NCBI RefSeq assembly: GCF_016595415.1
Contig: NZ_JAENIO010000013.1
Location: forward strand, 24,246-88,245
Reading direction: 5' to 3'
Length of the DNA stretch: 64,000 nt
Source: Roseibacillus ishigakijimensis
GTDB taxonomy: Bacteria > Verrucomicrobiota > Verrucomicrobiia > Verrucomicrobiales > Akkermansiaceae
Shown here piece after piece: positions 41,432 through 50,079 of this stretch. The notes beneath the pieces are model-generated. The model saw nothing but the letters and a program-made list of their open reading frames with translations. It did no database searches and was not told where the DNA came from. Position 1 is the stretch's first letter. Every line of letters starts with the position of its first letter. The position numbers and the translations under genes are program-made.

Positions 41432-41917
41432 ATGGAGCTCTTTCTCGTTCGCCACGGCAAGGCCGAAGACATCGCCCCCGATCGCACTGATGCCGGGCGG
41501 CGCCTGACCAGTAAGGGTTGGAAGCAAGCGCGCGCGGTGGGCCGCCTGCTCGTGGAGTTGGGGCATTCTCCCGACCTCGTGTTGAGCAGTCCGCGCGAAA
41601 GGGCTCGCGAAACGGCGGCGGGGATTCTCCATGCCGCCGCCTTACCCGAGCAGCCGGTGGTGCAGGAGTGGCTCGACTTTCACCTTCATCCCGAGACGGT
41701 GATGGCCGAGCTGGCCGCCCTCCCGGCCGAGCTGGAGCGGGTGGTCCTCGTTGGCCATGAGCCCAGCTTCTCCGCACTTGTCAATTGGCTGCTGGGCGCG
41801 GAAGCGGGCTATTGCGAGATGAAGAAGGCCGCCCTCGCGCACTTCCAGCTCGCCCCCCCTTCCCGGCAGGGCGCTCTTCTCAAGATGCTCGTCCCACCCC
41901 GGGTTCTCATTGGGTGA
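41432..41917 (+). CDS. sixA: Phosphohistidine phosphatase SixA-like
   Basis: A 161-residue histidine phosphatase. The N-terminal LFLVRHGKAED carries the RHG catalytic motif with the nucleophilic His (about residue 8). SSPRERARETA and VVLVGHEPSFSALV (second His) follow. SixA removes phosphate from phosphohistidines such as those of phosphorelays or the nitrogen phosphotransferase system. The start is 1 nt after the fabG stop, and the 3' end overlaps the convergent xdhC gene by 11 bp. The in vivo substrate is not known. Confidence 0.88.
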   Translation: MELFLVRHGKAEDIAPDRTDAGRRLTSKGWKQARAVGRLLVELGHSPDLVLSSPRERARETAAGILHAAALPEQPVVQEWLDFHLHPETVMAELAALPAELERVVLVGHEPSFSALVNWLLGAEAGYCEMKKAALAHFQLAPPSRQGALLKMLVPPRVLIG

Positions 41918-42875
41918 GGCTCTCGAGGGCTTTCCTTTGTCCCTGACCATGAATGGAGCCGAGGCGTTCGCGCAGGAAGCCCCCTTGGCGATGGGCGAAG
42001 ACCGCTTGGATCTCGGCTAGGATCGCCAAGGCAATGGTGGCCGGGTTGTCCGCCCCCAGATCCAGGCCGACGGGAGCGTAAAACCGCTCCACCCAAGTGG
42101 GATCTTCGAGCAAACCACGGGCGCCCAGCTCGGCAAGTAATTCCTCCCGTCGTCGCTTCGAGCCCAACAGACCCAGGTAGCTGTAATTTGCGGGAATGGC
42201 GGCGTTTAGAAAGGCCAGGTCGGTGGCGAGGTGATGGCTCATCACGAGCAGGGCCGTGGCGGAATCGGGAGGAAAGCGCTCCTCCAGCTCCTCGGCCGGG
42301 CAAAAGGTAGCGAACTCGTGGGCCACTTGCGCCACCTGTTGCCGGGGGCTCTTGAGGAGGCGATAGCACTCCCAGTGAAGAATTTGAGCCATTTCAAAAA
42401 GCGGGTTCTCGTCGGCAGTCCAGCCCACCACGAGGAGACGGGGCCGGGGATGGACGGTTTCCACGAAATCGTGGGCTGATTCGGGAGCCCCGAGGCGGGT
42501 TTCGGTCGCGTTCGTGCTGAGAGTGAAAGTTTCCCGGTTGGCGATTCGGGTGGTGATGGCCTCCCGCAACCCTCCGGGAGGCAACTTTTCAATCAGAATG
42601 GTGAGCTTGCCCGGGCAGCCGAAATGAGGCCGGGTGTCGATCCGTTCGGTTCGCGCCTGTCCGTCGGCCAAGACCCGTTGCGCGACTTGCGCGATGCCTT
42701 CTTCGAGACACCCTCCACTGAGGGAGCCCACCGACGGGCCACCGGGGGCAACCAGGAGGCGGGCTCCGGGCTGCCGATAGCTGGAGCCTTCCCGCGCCAC
42801 GAGGGTGGCTAGGGCCAGTGGGCGGTGGCGGTGTTCCTGCAAAAAGGCAAGAAGGTGATGCCAATCGTTGCTCAT
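41907..42875 (-). CDS. xdhC: XdhC-family molybdenum cofactor insertion protein
   Basis: A 322-residue XdhC/CoxI-type protein that sulfurates and inserts molybdenum cofactor into hydroxylases of the xanthine oxidase family. The N-terminal domain has LATLVAREGSSYRQPGA and GSLSGGCLEEGIA; the C-terminal Rossmann-like domain has NYSYLGLLGSKRRREELL and PVGLDLGADNPATIALAI. It is the third gene of the iorA-iorB-xdhC unit (19 bp after iorB), as expected for a chaperone of that enzyme. Confidence 0.92.
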   Translation of the reverse strand: MSNDWHHLLAFLQEHRHRPLALATLVAREGSSYRQPGARLLVAPGGPSVGSLSGGCLEEGIAQVAQRVLADGQARTERIDTRPHFGCPGKLTILIEKLPPGGLREAITTRIANRETFTLSTNATETRLGAPESAHDFVETVHPRPRLLVVGWTADENPLFEMAQILHWECYRLLKSPRQQVAQVAHEFATFCPAEELEERFPPDSATALLVMSHHLATDLAFLNAAIPANYSYLGLLGSKRRREELLAELGARGLLEDPTWVERFYAPVGLDLGADNPATIALAILAEIQAVFAHRQGGFLRERLGSIHGQGQRKALESLTQ

Positions 42876-42894
42876 AAAGACTGGGGCGCGACGA

Positions 42895-45093
42895 TCAAGC
42901 GGTGACTTCCAGGCCGAAGGGCTGATGGAAGTGGCGCTTGCCCGTGGCGCGGCTCAGGGCATTAGTGAAGGCGGCGAAGACCGGAGGGAAGGGAGGCTCG
43001 CCCAGACCCGTGGGGTCGATGCCATTATCGACAAAATGAACATCGATTTCCATGGGGGATTCACGGAAGCGAATCATGCGATACTGGTCATAGTTCTGCT
43101 TTTGGGGCTGCCCGCCGACAAAGGTCATTTCTCCGAAAAGGGCGTTTCCGATGCCATCCACGACTGCTCCTTCCACCATGTTGGCGGCGGCATCGGGATT
43201 GACCACCACTCCGCAATCGATTGCGCTGGTGACCTTCTTGACCACCACCTTTTCCTGCTCGATGGCGACCTCCACGACGTGGGCGGCGTAGCTGGCATGG
43301 CAAAAGTAAGCGGCCACACCGCGATGGATGCCTGCGGGGAGAGGTTTGTCCCACTGGGCCTTTTCTTTCACGAGTTCCAGGACCCCGGCGTAGCGCTCGG
43401 CATCGTAGTCGTTGCGGTTGCCGACCGGCGCGGTTTTGGCCCGTTCAAAGAGCTCCAAGCGAAAATCGAGCGGATCCTTGCCGGCTGCCAAGGCGACTTC
43501 GTCGAGAAAAGCCTGCTCGGCCGCTCCCATAAAGTTGGAGCGGGGGGCGCGAAAGGCTCCGACCGTGATGGCGGAATCCAGCGACCACTCTTCGGCCAGA
43601 TAGTTCTCCACCGCTCCGGCGGGAAAGCGGTTTGCGGAGCGGCCGAGGGGACTTTCGGGAATTCCTCCAGCCTTGACGGAGAAGGCAATGAGTTTGTTGT
43701 CGGCATCGAGCGCGGCTTTGTAATCGATCCGGTAAGCGGGGCGATAGATCCCAAAAGTCATGTCGTCTTCCCGGGTGTAGAGCAGTTTGACGGGGGCTTT
43801 CATTTCCCGCGAAATGAGAGCTGCCTCGACTACAAAGTGGCCATAGGCTCGGCGTCCGAAGCCTCCTCCCATGCGGGTCATCTCGATTTCAATGCTCTCC
43901 GGAGCCACTCCCAGGCGGGCGATCAAGGCGCGTTGGGCGAATTCTGGAGCTTGCAGGGGGCCGGCCACGAAGACTTTTTCGTCCGTGACGTGAGCAAAAA
44001 AGTTGAGTGGCTCCATCGTGTTGTGAGCGAGAAACGGGGCGGTGTAGGTGCTCTCGATGACTTTGGCTGCCTGGGCGAAGGCTTCTTCGGGGTTGCCGTC
44101 GCGGCGCAGTTCCCGGGCAGGTTTGGCGGCGGCTTCTGCCATTCGTTTCTGGTGCTCTTCGCTGCTTTCCAGCTCGTCCACGGTGGTGTCCCATTCGCAT
44201 TGGATGGCCTTTTTGGCCTGCATCACCTGCCAGACGGAATCGCCCACAATCACTACCAGCTTGGGAAAGGCGCTGATATCGAATCCCCGGTTTTGATGGC
44301 TGTCGTTGAAGGTTTCGATGGGGAAAATTTTTCTCACCCCGGGCATCTGACGGGCCGCCGTGTCGTCGTAGGATTTGAGGGTCATGCCGAATGCGGGAGG
44401 ATGGATGATCATGGCGGTGAGCATTCCTTCCACGTGGTAGTCGACCCCGAAACCAGCCTTGCCGGTGACGATAGCGAGGCCGTCGACATTGCGGGTGTCC
44501 TTTCCAATCAGGGAAAATTGTTCGGGAGCCTTGAGAGAGACCCGATCGGGGACGGGGAGGGTGGCTGCTTCGCTCGCGACCTCGCCGTAGGTGAGCTTGC
44601 GGCCCGTGCCCGGGTGGAGGAGATGGCCTTTTTCGGTGCTGACTTCCGCGACGGGAACTTCCCATCGCTGGGCGGCTGCCTCGCGCAGCATTTGGCGGAC
44701 TTTGGCTCCCGCTTCCCGCAGGATGGGCCATCCGTGGCGCACCGCACCGCTCCCGCCAGCAAATTGCCGGCTGTAGAGTTCCCGATCAAAGGAGCCTTGC
44801 ACGACGGTGACCAGATTCCAGTCCACATCGAGTTCCTCCGCGAGGATCATGGGCAGCGAGGTCTTCACATTTTGCCCAAATTCCGGGTTGGGAGCTTGCA
44901 AGGTCACTTGATTATCCGGGGCGATACGGATGTAGCCGTTGAACTCAATGGAGCGCGGGGCTTCTTCGGCAGAAGTGGCGCTGGGTTCGGCGGCGAGGAA
45001 AACCTGGCTGAAGCTCAAGAGGAGGCCCCCTCCAGTCAGGGTGGTGGCTTTCAGGAACGAGCGGCGGTCGAGGGAGTGAGTCGTGTTTTTCAT
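42895..45093 (-). CDS. iorB: IorB-type molybdopterin-dependent hydroxylase large subunit
   Basis: A 732-residue catalytic subunit of the isoquinoline 1-oxidoreductase-like branch of xanthine oxidase enzymes. A Tat signal (DRRSFLKATTLTGGGLLLS, about residues 9-27) targets it to the periplasm. The body has FGQNVKTSLPMILAEELDV, FAGGSGAVRHG, TRMGGGFGRRAYGHF (cofactor loop) and the C-terminal GLGEPPFPP with the catalytic Glu. The natural substrate, an N-heterocycle or an aldehyde, cannot be read from sequence. ATG 45093 lies just before the Tat motif and 20 bp after iorA. No cytochrome partner gene is present. Confidence 0.88.
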   Translation of the reverse strand: MKNTTHSLDRRSFLKATTLTGGGLLLSFSQVFLAAEPSATSAEEAPRSIEFNGYIRIAPDNQVTLQAPNPEFGQNVKTSLPMILAEELDVDWNLVTVVQGSFDRELYSRQFAGGSGAVRHGWPILREAGAKVRQMLREAAAQRWEVPVAEVSTEKGHLLHPGTGRKLTYGEVASEAATLPVPDRVSLKAPEQFSLIGKDTRNVDGLAIVTGKAGFGVDYHVEGMLTAMIIHPPAFGMTLKSYDDTAARQMPGVRKIFPIETFNDSHQNRGFDISAFPKLVVIVGDSVWQVMQAKKAIQCEWDTTVDELESSEEHQKRMAEAAAKPARELRRDGNPEEAFAQAAKVIESTYTAPFLAHNTMEPLNFFAHVTDEKVFVAGPLQAPEFAQRALIARLGVAPESIEIEMTRMGGGFGRRAYGHFVVEAALISREMKAPVKLLYTREDDMTFGIYRPAYRIDYKAALDADNKLIAFSVKAGGIPESPLGRSANRFPAGAVENYLAEEWSLDSAITVGAFRAPRSNFMGAAEQAFLDEVALAAGKDPLDFRLELFERAKTAPVGNRNDYDAERYAGVLELVKEKAQWDKPLPAGIHRGVAAYFCHASYAAHVVEVAIEQEKVVVKKVTSAIDCGVVVNPDAAANMVEGAVVDGIGNALFGEMTFVGGQPQKQNYDQYRMIRFRESPMEIDVHFVDNGIDPTGLGEPPFPPVFAAFTNALSRATGKRHFHQPFGLEVTA

Positions 45094-45113
45094 CGGATGT
45101 CGGGCGGTGGAAA

Positions 45114-45569
45114 TTAGAGGGAGGCGCTGGCGGTTTGGATGGCTTTCTTGATACGCGGGTAGGTTCCGCAGCGACAAATATTGCCGTTCATGGCGGCAGA
45201 GATTTCGTCCTCGTTCGGGTGCGGGTTTTGCGCCAAGAGGGCGGCCGCGGACATGATTTGACCCGCCTGACAGTAGCCGCACTGGGCGACATCACACTCC
45301 AGCCACGCCTTCTGCACGGGATGGTCTCCTTCCTTGGAGAGGCCCTCGATGGTGGTGATGGCCAGCCCTTCCGCAGCGGAGGCCGGGACTTGGCAGGAGC
45401 GGACCGCTTGCCCGTCGAGGTGGATGGTGCAGGCCCCGCATTGGGCGATGCCGCAGCCATATTTGGTTCCGGTGTAGTGGAGATGATCGCGTAAAACCCA
45501 GAGAAGGGGTGTCTGCGGATCGATGTCCACTTGGTGTTCTTGGCCGTTGATTTTTAGGGTGAGGCTCAT
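45114..45569 (-). CDS. iorA: IorA-type [2Fe-2S] subunit of molybdenum hydroxylase
   Basis: A 151-residue small subunit. The plant-type [2Fe-2S] cluster has the motif [16 protein letters not shown] with a later Cys (RSCQVP). The second cluster has [13 protein letters not shown] and [10 protein letters not shown]. It transfers electrons from the IorB molybdenum site. ATG 45569 (MSLTLKING) is the family start, although the frame is open to 45692. It is the first gene of iorA-iorB-xdhC. Without its own signal, it would be exported with the Tat-tagged large subunit. Confidence 0.92.
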   Translation of the reverse strand: MSLTLKINGQEHQVDIDPQTPLLWVLRDHLHYTGTKYGCGIAQCGACTIHLDGQAVRSCQVPASAAEGLAITTIEGLSKEGDHPVQKAWLECDVAQCGYCQAGQIMSAAALLAQNPHPNEDEISAAMNGNICRCGTYPRIKKAIQTASASL

Positions 45570-45701
45570 GGTCAGGGTGGTCTGGATGGGGTGGAGAAAG
45601 GCTCGGGTCCAAGAACGCAAATGCCTTAGGGCCTGCAAATTGTTGGTAAAAAAGAGGAGAGTGGCCTTTTCTTCTGTTTTCCTGCCGGGCATGCTTCATC
45701 G

Positions 45702-46286
45702 GTGACCTATGGAGCAGTGATCTTGGCGGCGGGAGAGGCTCGTCGTTTTGGCAAACCCAAGCAGCTTCTGCAGTGGCAAGGCGAAACCCTTCTCGAGCGC
45801 GCTTGTCGCCTGGCCATCACGGCAGGTTGTCACCCGGTGCGAGTGGTTCTGGGGGCCCGCCGCGAAGCTATTGCACGGCTGGCGCTGCCGCCGGAGGTGA
45901 CTTTGGTGACCAACGAGAATTGGCAGGAGGGGATGGGCAACTCGCTCGCCTGCGGGGTGCGGAGCTTGCCCGAGGTGGATGCTGTCTTTGTCCTGCTGGT
46001 GGATCAGCCGGGAGTGACGGTGGAAACCCTCTTGCGGATGAAGGCTCCCCTGGAATCCGGGGAGGCTTCTCTGGTGCAATGCCAGGCTGGCGAATGGATG
46101 GGGCCGCCTGCTCTTTTTGCACGTGCTCATTTTTCCGAACTGGCCCAATTGCAGGGAGAGGAAGGAGGCCGGGCCGTTATTCGGAAGCACCTCGAGAGGC
46201 GGGCTCTTGTTTCCGCTCCGGAAGCGAAATGCGATATTGATAGCGAAGCCGAGTGGGAGACCTTCTGCGACCAGCAGAAAAGTTGA
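45702..46286 (+). CDS. mocA: Molybdenum cofactor cytidylyltransferase (MocA-like)
   Basis: A 194-residue nucleotidyltransferase starting at GTG 45702. The N-terminal VILAAGEARRFGKPKQLL is the MobA/MocA nucleotide-binding loop, and NENWQEGMGNSLACGV and LVDQPGVTVETLL are typical of MocA. MocA adds CMP to molybdopterin to form the MCD cofactor used by xanthine-oxidase-type enzymes. This fits the divergent iorA-iorB-xdhC operon. The 132-bp divergent gap to iorA should hold promoters for both. Confidence 0.85.
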   Translation: MTYGAVILAAGEARRFGKPKQLLQWQGETLLERACRLAITAGCHPVRVVLGARREAIARLALPPEVTLVTNENWQEGMGNSLACGVRSLPEVDAVFVLLVDQPGVTVETLLRMKAPLESGEASLVQCQAGEWMGPPALFARAHFSELAQLQGEEGGRAVIRKHLERRALVSAPEAKCDIDSEAEWETFCDQQKS

Positions 46287-46301
46287 CCTCGCCAAGGGAG
46301 C

Positions 46302-46338
46302 AAAAAAACTCCGGAGCGGAAAGCTTTCCGCGCCGGAG
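46302..46338 (-). terminator. Intrinsic terminator of secA
   Basis: On the minus strand, the stem CTCCGG/CCGGAG (46309-46314 and 46333-46338) encloses a perfect GCGGAAAGCTTTCCGC palindrome (46316-46331). A run of seven T follows (46302-46308). It lies 22 bp after the secA stop. Confidence 0.88.
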
Positions 46339-46360
46339 GGGGTGAGGGGCAGGGGAGGCT

Positions 46361-49300
46361 TCAGTCCTCCTGACCGCAGCAGGACTTGAACTTTTTGCCC
46401 GAGCCGCAGGGGCAGTCGTCGTTGCGACCGACCTTCACGGTGGGGCGGCGCTTGGGCAGGGTCAGTTTGACCTCGGGCTTGCGAGCCTTTGGGGGCTCGG
46501 TGGACGGTCCGGTGAGATTGCGCTTGGCCATTTGACCGTGGTCCGGAGCCTGTCCGCCCATTTGCATGGGGAGATTGTGCAGGAATTGCTCGTAGGCCTC
46601 CAGATTGGTGTAGGAGCGGAAGAGGTTGCCGAGGGCTTCTTCCTCGATGTTGGCCATGAGCTCTTCGAAGAGCTTGTAGGCTTCGTTCTTATACTCCACC
46701 AGTGGGTCCTTCTGCCCTTGGGCGCGCAGGCTGATGCCATCGCGCAGGCTGTCCATGTTGTAGAGGTGCTGCTGCCACTGGCGGTCGATAGCGACGAGAA
46801 TGATCTGGCGCTCGAGGTCGTCGAGCATCTGGGGAATCTCGTGGGCGACCTTGACCTCGTAAGCTTTTTTGACCTGCTCGACGAGGAATTCGGAAATTTC
46901 GTCGGCGCTCTTGTCCTCGAATTTGACCTCTTCTTTCTTGAGGCGAAGAGGGAAGGTGGTGTTGGCCCAGCCGATGAGCTCCAGAATGTCGGAGGCTCCT
47001 TCGTCGCGCTGGTTGATGTAGAAATCGACCTTCTCGGGGATGACCTTGTCGACGACTTCGTAGAGGAGTTCCCGGGGATCTTCGCTGGTGAGGACTTCGT
47101 TGCGGTAGCCGTAGACCACTTCCCGCTGGTTGTTCATCACGTCATCGAAGTCGAGGACGTATTTCCGCTGGCGGTAGCGGTGTTGTTCGACCCGCTTCTG
47201 GGCGGTTTCCACCGAGCGGTTGAGCCACTTGTGCTCAAGGGCTTCTCCCTCTTCCATGCCAAAGCGCTCCATCATGTTGGTCATGCGGTCGGCAGCGGCA
47301 AAGTTGCGCATGAGGTCATCTTCAAAGGAGATGTAGAATTGCGACATCCCGGGGTCGCCCTGACGGGAGCAGCGGCCGCGCAGCTGGCGGTCGATGCGGC
47401 GGGATTCGTGGCGCTCGGTGCCGATGACGAAAAGACCACCGAGCTCGGCGATGCCTTCGCCCAACTTGATGTCCGTTCCCCGACCCGCCATGTTGGTGGC
47501 GACGGTGACCGCGCCGCGTTGTCCGGCTGCTTGCACGATCTCCGCTTCCTGGCGGTGGAATTTGGCATTGAGCACTTTGTGGGGAATCTTGGCCCGCTTG
47601 AGCATGCGGGAGAGAGTCTCGGAGGATTCCACCGAGGCGGTTCCGCAGAGGACGGGCTGGCCTTTGTCGTGGGCTTCTTTGATCTTGGTCACCACCGCGT
47701 TGTATTTCTCGCGGCGGGTTTTGAAGACCTGATCGTTTTCATCGATGCGCTGGTTGGGGCGATTGGTGGGGATGGGCAGCACGTCGAGGTTGTAAATATC
47801 CTTGAACTCAGCGGCTTCTGTTTCCGCCGTGCCCGTCATGCCGGCCAGTTTGGTGTAGAGCCGGAAGTAGTTTTGAATGGTGATGGTGGCGTAGGTCTGG
47901 GTCTCGGCTTCGATCTCGCAGTTTTCCTTGGCTTCCACCGCTTGGTGAAGGCCGTCGGACCAGCGGCGGCCGGGCATTTCGCGACCGGTGTTTTCATCCA
48001 CAATGACGACCTTGTTGTTCTGCACCACGTATTCGACGTCTTTTTCGTAAATGCAGTAAGCCTTCAGCAGCTGGGTAATGACGTGCATTTTCTCGCCCTG
48101 CTCATCGAGCTTGACGGTGACCTCGTCCTTGCGCTGGGCTCGTTCTTCGTCAGTGAGATCGAGTTGGGCATCGATTTCGGCGTAGGCGCTGGCGAGGTCG
48201 GGGAGAACGAAGGCTTCCGGATCGCCGGGGGAGAGGAATTCGCGGCCCATCTCCATCAGGTCGGTGTCGTGGCCTTTCTCGTCGATGGTGTAGTAGAGTT
48301 CTTCCTTGGCCTCGAAGAGATCTTTTTTCTGCGTGTCCTGATACATGGCCAGCTCGGCCTTTTCGATGATGCGGCGGGTATCGGGATCCTCCATGAAGCG
48401 GAGGAGCTGGCGGTTGCGGGGTTGGGCCAGCTTGAGTTTGAAAAGGGTGCGTCCCGCTTCCTCGTAGTCCTTGTCGTCGAGCTGCTTTTGCGCGGTGGCT
48501 GCCAGCTCGCCGCAGAGGGTGTTCTGCTTTTTGACCAGGGCTTCCACCATCCCTTTGTATTGGACGTATTTCTCGGTGGAAGTGGCTACGGTGGAGGGAC
48601 CGGAGATGATCAGCGGGGTGCGGGCTTCGTCGATGAGAATGGAGTCCACCTCATCGATGATGGCAAAGTAGTGGCCACGCTGGACCTGCTGGTTGGCGGA
48701 GGAAGCCATCCCGTTGTCGCGCAGGTAATCGAAGCCGAACTCGGCATTGGTGCCATAGGTGATGTCACAGCCGTAATGAGCGCGGCGCTCCTGGGGGGGC
48801 TGGCCATTCTGGATGCAGCCTACGGAGAGACCGAGGTAGCGGTAAAGAGAACCCATCCACTCCGAGTCCCGGCGGGCGAGGTAATCGTTCACCGTGATCA
48901 CGTGCACGCCCATGCCGGTGAGGGCATTGAGGTAGACGGGGAGGGTGGCCACCAGGGTTTTTCCTTCACCAGTTTGCATCTCGGCGATGATGCCGCGATG
49001 CAGGCCGATGCCGCCGACGAGCTGAACGTCGAAGTGAACCATTTCCCAAGTCAATTCCTGGTCGGCGACTTCGATGGTGCGGCCACACATGCGGCGGGCG
49101 CCATTTTTGACCACTGCGTAGGCTTCGGGGAGAATTTCCTCGAGATACTTCTCACGCAATTTGGGGAATTGGTCCTCGATCTCGTGGAAGGCCGCCTTCG
49201 CTTTTTCAATGGACGCGGGGGTAGCTTCCACTTGAGGAAGATTCGGGAAGTCCGGGCGCAGGGCTTCGAGGCGCTCGCCGAGCATATCCGCCAGCTCCTT

Positions 49301-49528
49301 GAGCTGCTCCGGGGGTAGTTGCTCAATGGCGCGCTTGGTGGGAGTGTGGAGCGGGAGAAAACGGTGCAGTTTCTGCTGCCAGCCCCGGGTCTTTTCCACC
49401 AGAATGGACTCTGGCTCCTGCTGAAGGGCCTCCTCGATTTCGTTGATACGGGCTGCGATGGGCCGTAAGCGCTTGACTTCGCGTTGATTCTTAGTCCCGA
49501 CGATTTTCTGGAGAGTCCATTTAAGCAT
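46361..49528 (-). CDS. secA: Preprotein translocase ATPase SecA
   Basis: A 1055-residue motor protein that drives Sec-dependent export. It has the Walker A MQTGEGKTL (about residues 182-190), the DEVD-type Walker B region (IIDEVDSILIDEARTPL), and VATNMAGRGTDIKLG of the second nucleotide domain. The C-terminal zinc-binding SEC-C motif is CPCGSGKKFKSCCG. It is longer than the roughly 900-residue E. coli protein because of inserts in the central region (about residues 330-480). ATG 49528 (MLKWTLQKIVG) matches the usual start. A terminator follows. Confidence 0.97.
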   Translation of the reverse strand: MLKWTLQKIVGTKNQREVKRLRPIAARINEIEEALQQEPESILVEKTRGWQQKLHRFLPLHTPTKRAIEQLPPEQLKELADMLGERLEALRPDFPNLPQVEATPASIEKAKAAFHEIEDQFPKLREKYLEEILPEAYAVVKNGARRMCGRTIEVADQELTWEMVHFDVQLVGGIGLHRGIIAEMQTGEGKTLVATLPVYLNALTGMGVHVITVNDYLARRDSEWMGSLYRYLGLSVGCIQNGQPPQERRAHYGCDITYGTNAEFGFDYLRDNGMASSANQQVQRGHYFAIIDEVDSILIDEARTPLIISGPSTVATSTEKYVQYKGMVEALVKKQNTLCGELAATAQKQLDDKDYEEAGRTLFKLKLAQPRNRQLLRFMEDPDTRRIIEKAELAMYQDTQKKDLFEAKEELYYTIDEKGHDTDLMEMGREFLSPGDPEAFVLPDLASAYAEIDAQLDLTDEERAQRKDEVTVKLDEQGEKMHVITQLLKAYCIYEKDVEYVVQNNKVVIVDENTGREMPGRRWSDGLHQAVEAKENCEIEAETQTYATITIQNYFRLYTKLAGMTGTAETEAAEFKDIYNLDVLPIPTNRPNQRIDENDQVFKTRREKYNAVVTKIKEAHDKGQPVLCGTASVESSETLSRMLKRAKIPHKVLNAKFHRQEAEIVQAAGQRGAVTVATNMAGRGTDIKLGEGIAELGGLFVIGTERHESRRIDRQLRGRCSRQGDPGMSQFYISFEDDLMRNFAAADRMTNMMERFGMEEGEALEHKWLNRSVETAQKRVEQHRYRQRKYVLDFDDVMNNQREVVYGYRNEVLTSEDPRELLYEVVDKVIPEKVDFYINQRDEGASDILELIGWANTTFPLRLKKEEVKFEDKSADEISEFLVEQVKKAYEVKVAHEIPQMLDDLERQIILVAIDRQWQQHLYNMDSLRDGISLRAQGQKDPLVEYKNEAYKLFEELMANIEEEALGNLFRSYTNLEAYEQFLHNLPMQMGGQAPDHGQMAKRNLTGPSTEPPKARKPEVKLTLPKRRPTVKVGRNDDCPCGSGKKFKSCCGQED

Positions 49529-49615
49529 GAGATTGTTGCACTGTGCTGCTGGGCGGACTCATACACACGGCAGGGCGGACATGCAAGGGAGGCGTTTCCC
49601 TCTTTCGTGTCGGGC

Positions 49616-50041
49616 TCAGGAAATCAGGCGGATGACAAGCGGAATGCGATGCCATCTTCCTTTGTTTGCTTCCACACAAGCAATGATTTCAAAGATGAAA
49701 ACGGCAACCAGATAGGGAACGAAGACAACTAGGCCGATACCCAGGGTCACGACCGAAAAGATCCCGAGGGCAATGGAGATAAGGGTCACCGTGATCATAT
49801 TGTTGATTGATTCCTTGCCGTGGAAATCGATGAACGGAGAGCGGTCGCGGGTGACGAGCCAGAGGATGAGCGGGCCCAAAAAACCGGTGAGCAGAGAGAG
49901 GAGGTGGATGAGCATGGCGAGCGTGCGGTCATCCTGATTGGGCCAATCCGCGGATGGAGAGGGGGAATGGTGGGGTGGCAGTCCCGCCGGGGGCTGGGGG
50001 GGATGATTGAGGGCGGGAGGCCTTTGTTCGGGTTCCATCAT
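49616..50041 (-). CDS. DUF4870 domain membrane protein
   Basis: A 141-residue protein with a proline-rich N-terminus (about residues 1-35) followed by the DUF4870/Tic20-like layout. It has two to three hydrophobic segments (LLSLLTGFLGPLILWLVTRD, then VTLISIALGIFSVV and GLVVFVPYLVAVFIFEIIA) around the conserved SPFIDFHGKESINNM. The family has no established function. It lies 38 bp after the histidine kinase gene and 87 bp before secA on the same strand. Confidence 0.82.
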   Translation of the reverse strand: MMEPEQRPPALNHPPQPPAGLPPHHSPSPSADWPNQDDRTLAMLIHLLSLLTGFLGPLILWLVTRDRSPFIDFHGKESINNMITVTLISIALGIFSVVTLGIGLVVFVPYLVAVFIFEIIACVEANKGRWHRIPLVIRLIS

Positions 50042-50079
50042 TTCCCTGACCTCTAGCAGCGGGAAAAGGTCTTGGCGAG

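Noticed and set aside
42868..45117. A 749-codon open frame opposite iorB
   Set aside because: It mirrors the molybdenum hydroxylase gene and shows no domain of its own.
46532..49318. A 928-codon open frame on the plus strand opposite secA
   Set aside because: secA is unmistakable on the other strand. The antisense product is low-complexity in Val, Asp, Gly and His with no motifs, an effect of codon bias.
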